Below are positions 61,401 to 64,000 of a stretch of DNA of 64,000 nt, in pieces. Origin of the DNA: G963668185 sp965237445 (lineage in GTDB: Bacteria > Chloroflexota > Dehalococcoidia > Lucifugimonadales > G963668185); the NCBI GenBank assembly GCA_965237445.1, contig OZ250142.1, positions 1,612,001 to 1,676,000 on the forward strand. Reading direction: 5' to 3'. Under the pieces are notes generated by a model. That model searched no databases and had not been told where the DNA came from. It saw only the letters and a program-made list of their open reading frames with translations. The position numbers and the translations under genes were made by a program. The number at the start of each line of letters is the position of its first letter. Within the stretch, counting starts at the first letter, position 1.

Positions 61401-62068
61401 ATTCCGAGTGGGCGAAGGCAAGGCGGATGGTGCTCGAAGCGTCCAAGGAGATGGAGGCGATGGGCCTGGTGACCGGCACCAGCGGGAACGTGAGCATGCG
61501 GCTACCGGGGCAAGATGGCGGTGATTTGATTGCGGTCACGCCCTCGTCCATATCGTACTCCCGGATGACGGAGCGGCACATCGTGATCGCCGACTTCGAT
61601 CTCGAACCGGTCGAAGGGGACTACATTCCGTCTGTGGAGAGCCCGCTGCACGTGGAGATCTACCGACGGCGGCCCGATGCCGGGGCCGTGGTGCACACGC
61701 ACTCCGTCTATGCAAGCGTGCTGGCAGTGGCGGGCCTGGAGCTGCCGCCCTTGATCGACGAGATGGTCATTCGAGTCGGAGGGCCTGTTGGCGTCTCCGA
61801 GTACGGGTTTCCAGGGTCGCAAGAGCTGGCCGATTCTGTGTGCGACGCGCTGGAGGACCGAAAGGCGGCGCTGATACGGAACCATGGGGCCGTCGCGGTC
61901 GGCTCCGATTTGCAGGAGGCGCTAGAGATCGCCGCCCTGGTGGAGCGGATATGCCAGATCTTCCTTTACTCGCGGCTGCTTGGAGGCGCCAATCCCTTGC
62001 CTCCCGACGTTGTGGAGACGGAGGCCGCGCTGTACCGGATGAAACTGCAGGCCTCGACCGGGGGGTAG
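61397..62068 (+). CDS. Class II aldolase/adducin family protein (fuculose-phosphate aldolase-like)
   Basis: Zinc aldolase of 223 residues. The visible metal ligands are H100 and H102 in VVHTHSVYAS and H163 in LIRNHGAVAVG, and E81 in VESPLHVEIY matches the catalytic glutamate of fuculose-1-phosphate aldolase. TGTSGNVSMRL is the substrate-phosphate loop. Start GTG 61397 overlaps the kinase stop (GTGA). It probably cleaves the kinase product to dihydroxyacetone phosphate and a short aldehyde, which a dehydrogenase-like neighbour might once have processed. The substrate is unknown. Confidence 0.83.
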   Translation: MNSEWAKARRMVLEASKEMEAMGLVTGTSGNVSMRLPGQDGGDLIAVTPSSISYSRMTERHIVIADFDLEPVEGDYIPSVESPLHVEIYRRRPDAGAVVHTHSVYASVLAVAGLELPPLIDEMVIRVGGPVGVSEYGFPGSQELADSVCDALEDRKAALIRNHGAVAVGSDLQEALEIAALVERICQIFLYSRLLGGANPLPPDVVETEAALYRMKLQASTGG

Positions 62069-62143
62069 TACCGCCGCCAGGGCATGGCCCTGGACCCACA
62101 AAGGGGTGCAAGCCTCGACCGGAGGGTAGTCTCCGCCGCCAGT
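62051..62143 (+). repeat. Direct repeat, period 61, at the 3' end of the aldolase gene
   Basis: GCCTCGACCGGGGGGTAGTA with CCGCCGCCAG (62051-62080) is repeated as GCCTCGACCGGAGGGTAGTC with TCCGCCGCCAG (from 62112), 61 nt apart. The first copy contains the aldolase stop codon, so the gene end has been partially duplicated. Confidence 0.6.
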
Positions 62144-62456
62144 GCGTGACCCTTCCGCAGGCTTAGGACGGAGCCAAGGCGAAGGGGATTGGCGAGGCTG
62201 ACGCCTTCGCTGAAGCGCGAAATCTGTAACATTCCGTCACATTTTGTAACTTTCCGTAGCTGAGCACGTTGGAGAAAAGCACAAATTCTGAGATGTTTTG
62301 TTAACAAAATGAATACAGAATGAGAAGAAAAGAGCAAAAATGTGACACTTCCTAATGCGGCCTTCCAGCGGATTCCCGGGAAACTCGAGCCGCCGTTGGG
62401 TTCGGCGCGCTGAATCACAGCCGTGTTGAACGATGTCCGGTTGAAGCGGCCTGTAG

Positions 62457-62609
62457 CGGCCATTCCGTAGCTGAAGAGCGAGTTTGATCTTTTCTGGAGC
62501 GGCCAAAACCGGCCACCGTGGTGGGGCCTAGCCCCGCAAAGAAGGAGCCGACGTGTTCGGACTTTCGGTGAGATTTGGAAAGCATGTTCCAATAATAGCA
62601 CACGTGTTC
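62457..62609 (-). repeat. Dispersed intergenic element, copy C
   Basis: On the minus strand: GAACACGTGTGCTATTAT (62609-62592), about 75 nt, GTGGCCGGTTTTGGCCGC (62516-62499), then TTCAGCTACGGAATGGCCG (62475-62457). Order and spacing match copy B at 30104-30276. Two more GAACA-type boxes lie between (minus, near 62588 and 62556). Confidence 0.6.
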
Positions 62610-62695
62610 CCTGAAGGCAATTGCCCGTCGTTTGGGAGAAGGCGGGTTTCGAGTGTGGGAAAGTATGTAGGAGGGGAGATTGCATGCCGTGCTGA

Positions 62696-62704
62696 TGGTA
62701 AAAT
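62696..62704 (+). promoter_or_regulatory. Extended -10 candidate before the 62738 gene
   Basis: TGGTAAAAT (TG-n-TAAAAT) at the end of the repeat-rich gap, 34 nt before ATG 62738. Confidence 0.45.
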
Positions 62705-62737
62705 TTCGTGCGTCAACTTTCGGAGGAAGTGAGCCGA

Positions 62738-63109
62738 ATGGTAACGGTGCCCGGATTTCTGCTTCGCAGGCTGTATGTAAAGAAGAGTCTCAGGAACACT
62801 GAAAGCGGCTTCGCTTTCGAGCTCATGAACAGGCTGGGGTCCGGGTACGCGTACCGGATGCACCCTCTTGTACTTGACGGAAGCGAACTGGCCGCCGACA
62901 CAACCAGCTTCGTGCTGGACGGACAGGAGACGGTCTTCGCCGACGTATCGGAGGAGAACACGTTCACGCTTTCAATGAACAAGTCGATCACGGTCCGCTT
63001 CGAAGGCGCCGAACTTGAGCCGGGACCTCACAAGATCGGCATGGGCTTCGAGGTACCTGGACTTGGCGCGCTAAAGTTCGACTTCACCGACGAGGCCGCC
63101 GATGGGTAA
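62738..63109 (+). CDS. Small protein resembling C-glycoside deglycosidase beta subunit (DUF6379-like)
   Basis: A 123-residue, probably all-beta, soluble protein. The order VKKSLRNTESGFAFELMNRLGSGYAY, HPLVLDGSELAADTTSFVLDGQE and VRFEGAELEPGPHKIGMGF resembles my recollection of the DUF6379/C-glycoside deglycosidase beta-subunit family (SLRN-xx-xGFEL-xxRL, then a VDG turn, then LxxGxHxI). GGAGG precedes the ATG by ten bases. It overlaps the downstream epimerase gene by eight bases. In known systems this subunit pairs with a TIM-barrel alpha subunit, which would lie outside the window. Family assignment is tentative. Confidence 0.5.
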   Translation: MVTVPGFLLRRLYVKKSLRNTESGFAFELMNRLGSGYAYRMHPLVLDGSELAADTTSFVLDGQETVFADVSEENTFTLSMNKSITVRFEGAELEPGPHKIGMGFEVPGLGALKFDFTDEAADG

Positions 63110-64000
63110 CCGAGGACGCCGCATCGCAATGACAGGCGCTTCAGGCTACGTAGGCTACCGGCTCGTCGAGAGACTAGCCGAGGAAGACGCGATTGAGCTG
63201 GTGCTGGCGACGGACGTTCAGCCCCTTCCAAAGAGCATCGGGCCGAAGGTCGTGTTTCGCCGGTACGATGTCATGGAACCGGCAGGCACGCTCCTGACGG
63301 ACCATAAGATTGACTCGGTGGTGCACCTGGCGTTCATACTCGAGCCCCGACGAGACAAGGCCGCGGTGAGAAGGGTTAACCTGGGCGGCGCGGAGAACGT
63401 GCTGGAGGCGTGCGGCAGAGCGGGAGTGTCGTATGTGCTCAACTTGAGCAGCACCTCCGTCTACGGGGCACACCCGGACAATCCCGAAGAGCTAACGGAG
63501 GACTCTCCCCCGCGTCCGGTCAACGGGTTCCAGTACTCAGAGGACAAGCTGGAGTCAGAGAAGCTGTTCACCGAGTACGGGAGAGAGCACCCGGACTGCG
63601 GCGTGGCGTCTTTGAGGGGGTGCCCGGTCCTGGGCCCTCACGCTGACAACTACATCGCGCGTTCGCTCAGTCCGCCATTGCTCGTCGGCTTCAAGGGAGA
63701 GGACCCTCCCATGCAGTTCATTCACGAGGACGACCTCGTAGAGATGATGGCGCGGTGTGTGCTTGACCGTGTATCCGGTCTCTACAATGTGGCGGGCCGC
63801 GGCACGGTCCGATGGAATCGGATGGCCCGCAGCCTGGGGCGTCCGCGACTCAGCTTGCCCGCACCGCTCCTGTTGGGCCTGACGTGGGCTAGCTGGACAC
63901 TGGGCCTACAGTCGACGTCGCCTGCGCCCGGACTGAGGTACGCGCGATACCCGTGGGTGGCCAACGCAGACCGGCTCACCGATCGTCTCGGATATGCGAC
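63102..64000 (+). CDS. NAD-dependent epimerase/dehydratase, 3' end beyond window
   Basis: Extended short-chain dehydrogenase; 299 codons seen before the edge. Rossmann motif MTGASGYVGYRLVERLAE, the NNAG-like VVHLAF, LSSTSVYG with the catalytic Ser/Thr, and Y-x3-K in FQYSEDK are all present, so it should be catalytically competent. PMQFIHEDDLVEMM is the usual sugar-site segment. Start ATG 63102 overlaps the upstream stop by eight bases. The specific sugar substrate is unknown. Confidence 0.82.
   Translation, partial: MGNRGRRIAMTGASGYVGYRLVERLAEEDAIELVLATDVQPLPKSIGPKVVFRRYDVMEPAGTLLTDHKIDSVVHLAFILEPRRDKAAVRRVNLGGAENVLEACGRAGVSYVLNLSSTSVYGAHPDNPEELTEDSPPRPVNGFQYSEDKLESEKLFTEYGREHPDCGVASLRGCPVLGPHADNYIARSLSPPLLVGFKGEDPPMQFIHEDDLVEMMARCVLDRVSGLYNVAGRGTVRWNRMARSLGRPRLSLPAPLLLGLTWASWTLGLQSTSPAPGLRYARYPWVANADRLTDRLGYA

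Larger units (their letters stand above)
62069..62737. other. 669-nt gene-free gap with repeats
   Basis: No gene recognised; the longest open frame (minus strand, to 62685) has no recognisable product. It contains the direct repeat at 62051-62143, AGCTACG motifs on the minus strand at 62255 and 62466, an A/T-rich patch around 62220-62340 that is unusual for this DNA, and repeat copy C. Confidence 0.6.

Noticed and set aside
61966..62685. 239-residue minus-strand open frame across the gap after the aldolase gene
   Set aside because: Half of it overlaps the aldolase gene antisense, the rest spans the dispersed repeat; no start signal or recognisable fold.
1..64000. CRISPR arrays, insertion sequences, prophage genes
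   Set aside because: No regularly spaced direct repeats, transposase or phage structural motifs were seen.

Overview
The window looks like a moderately GC-rich bacterial chromosome segment, most likely from a Chloroflexota genome of the SAR202/Dehalococcoidia kind. That is inference. It rests on an unusual density of FAD- and FMN-dependent oxidoreductase paralogues, an 11-subunit complex I operon without nuoEFG, short palindromic intergenic repeats of a type common in that phylum, and the general gene style. No rRNA, tRNA, CRISPR array, prophage or insertion sequence was recognised. Start codons GTG and TTG are frequent, and many neighbouring genes overlap or touch.

Region 1-7.6 kb (minus strand) is an arginine biosynthesis cluster reading argJ, argB, a large UPF0182 membrane protein, argD, argG. 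Region 7.6-33 kb is accessory and redox-rich. It holds five full DadA/sarcosine-oxidase-like FAD enzymes plus one decayed copy, an HcnB/SoxA-like partner with a BFD-type [2Fe-2S] motif, thioredoxin reductase, a primary-type sigma factor, an LLM flavin oxidoreductase, a MetF-like reductase beside an uncharacterised methyltransferase-like protein, and a homocysteine S-methyltransferase-like protein. Inserted among these are a Phd-VapC toxin-antitoxin pair, a BglII-like restriction-modification pair, mannonate dehydratase, a second Phd-VapC pair, an orphan VapB, an MscS channel and a frameshifted methyltransferase. The intergenic gaps here carry dispersed repeats.

Region 32.7-39.5 kb is mixed: a YprB-like exonuclease, an MFS transporter, a cyclase-family hydrolase, a membrane protein coupled to a cupredoxin lipoprotein, a small unknown protein, a second LLM oxidoreductase and NAD kinase. 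Region 39.6-50.4 kb (minus) is nuoABCDHIJK-[DUF2007-like]-LMN with a good promoter upstream of nuoA. Region 50.5-62.1 kb (plus) is one long collinear run: a prenyl diphosphate synthase, hpnH, hpnG, squalene-hopene cyclase, hpnC, hpnD and hpnE, giving the complete route from C5 units through FPP and squalene to hopene and ribosylhopane. It continues into a 2-hydroxyacid-dehydrogenase-like protein with altered catalytic residues, an FGGY kinase and a class II aldolase. The window ends with a repeat-rich gap, a small protein resembling a C-glycoside deglycosidase beta subunit, and an NAD-dependent epimerase cut by the window edge.

The most unusual items are: the locally expanded FAD oxidoreductase family with a mosaic tandem duplication; a non-coding dispersed element sharing an extended -10-like box, a TGGCCG palindrome cluster and an AGCTACGRAA motif; the 2-hydroxyacid dehydrogenase lacking its expected catalytic Arg and Glu; and the fusion of a hopanoid operon with a sugar-acid-type module.
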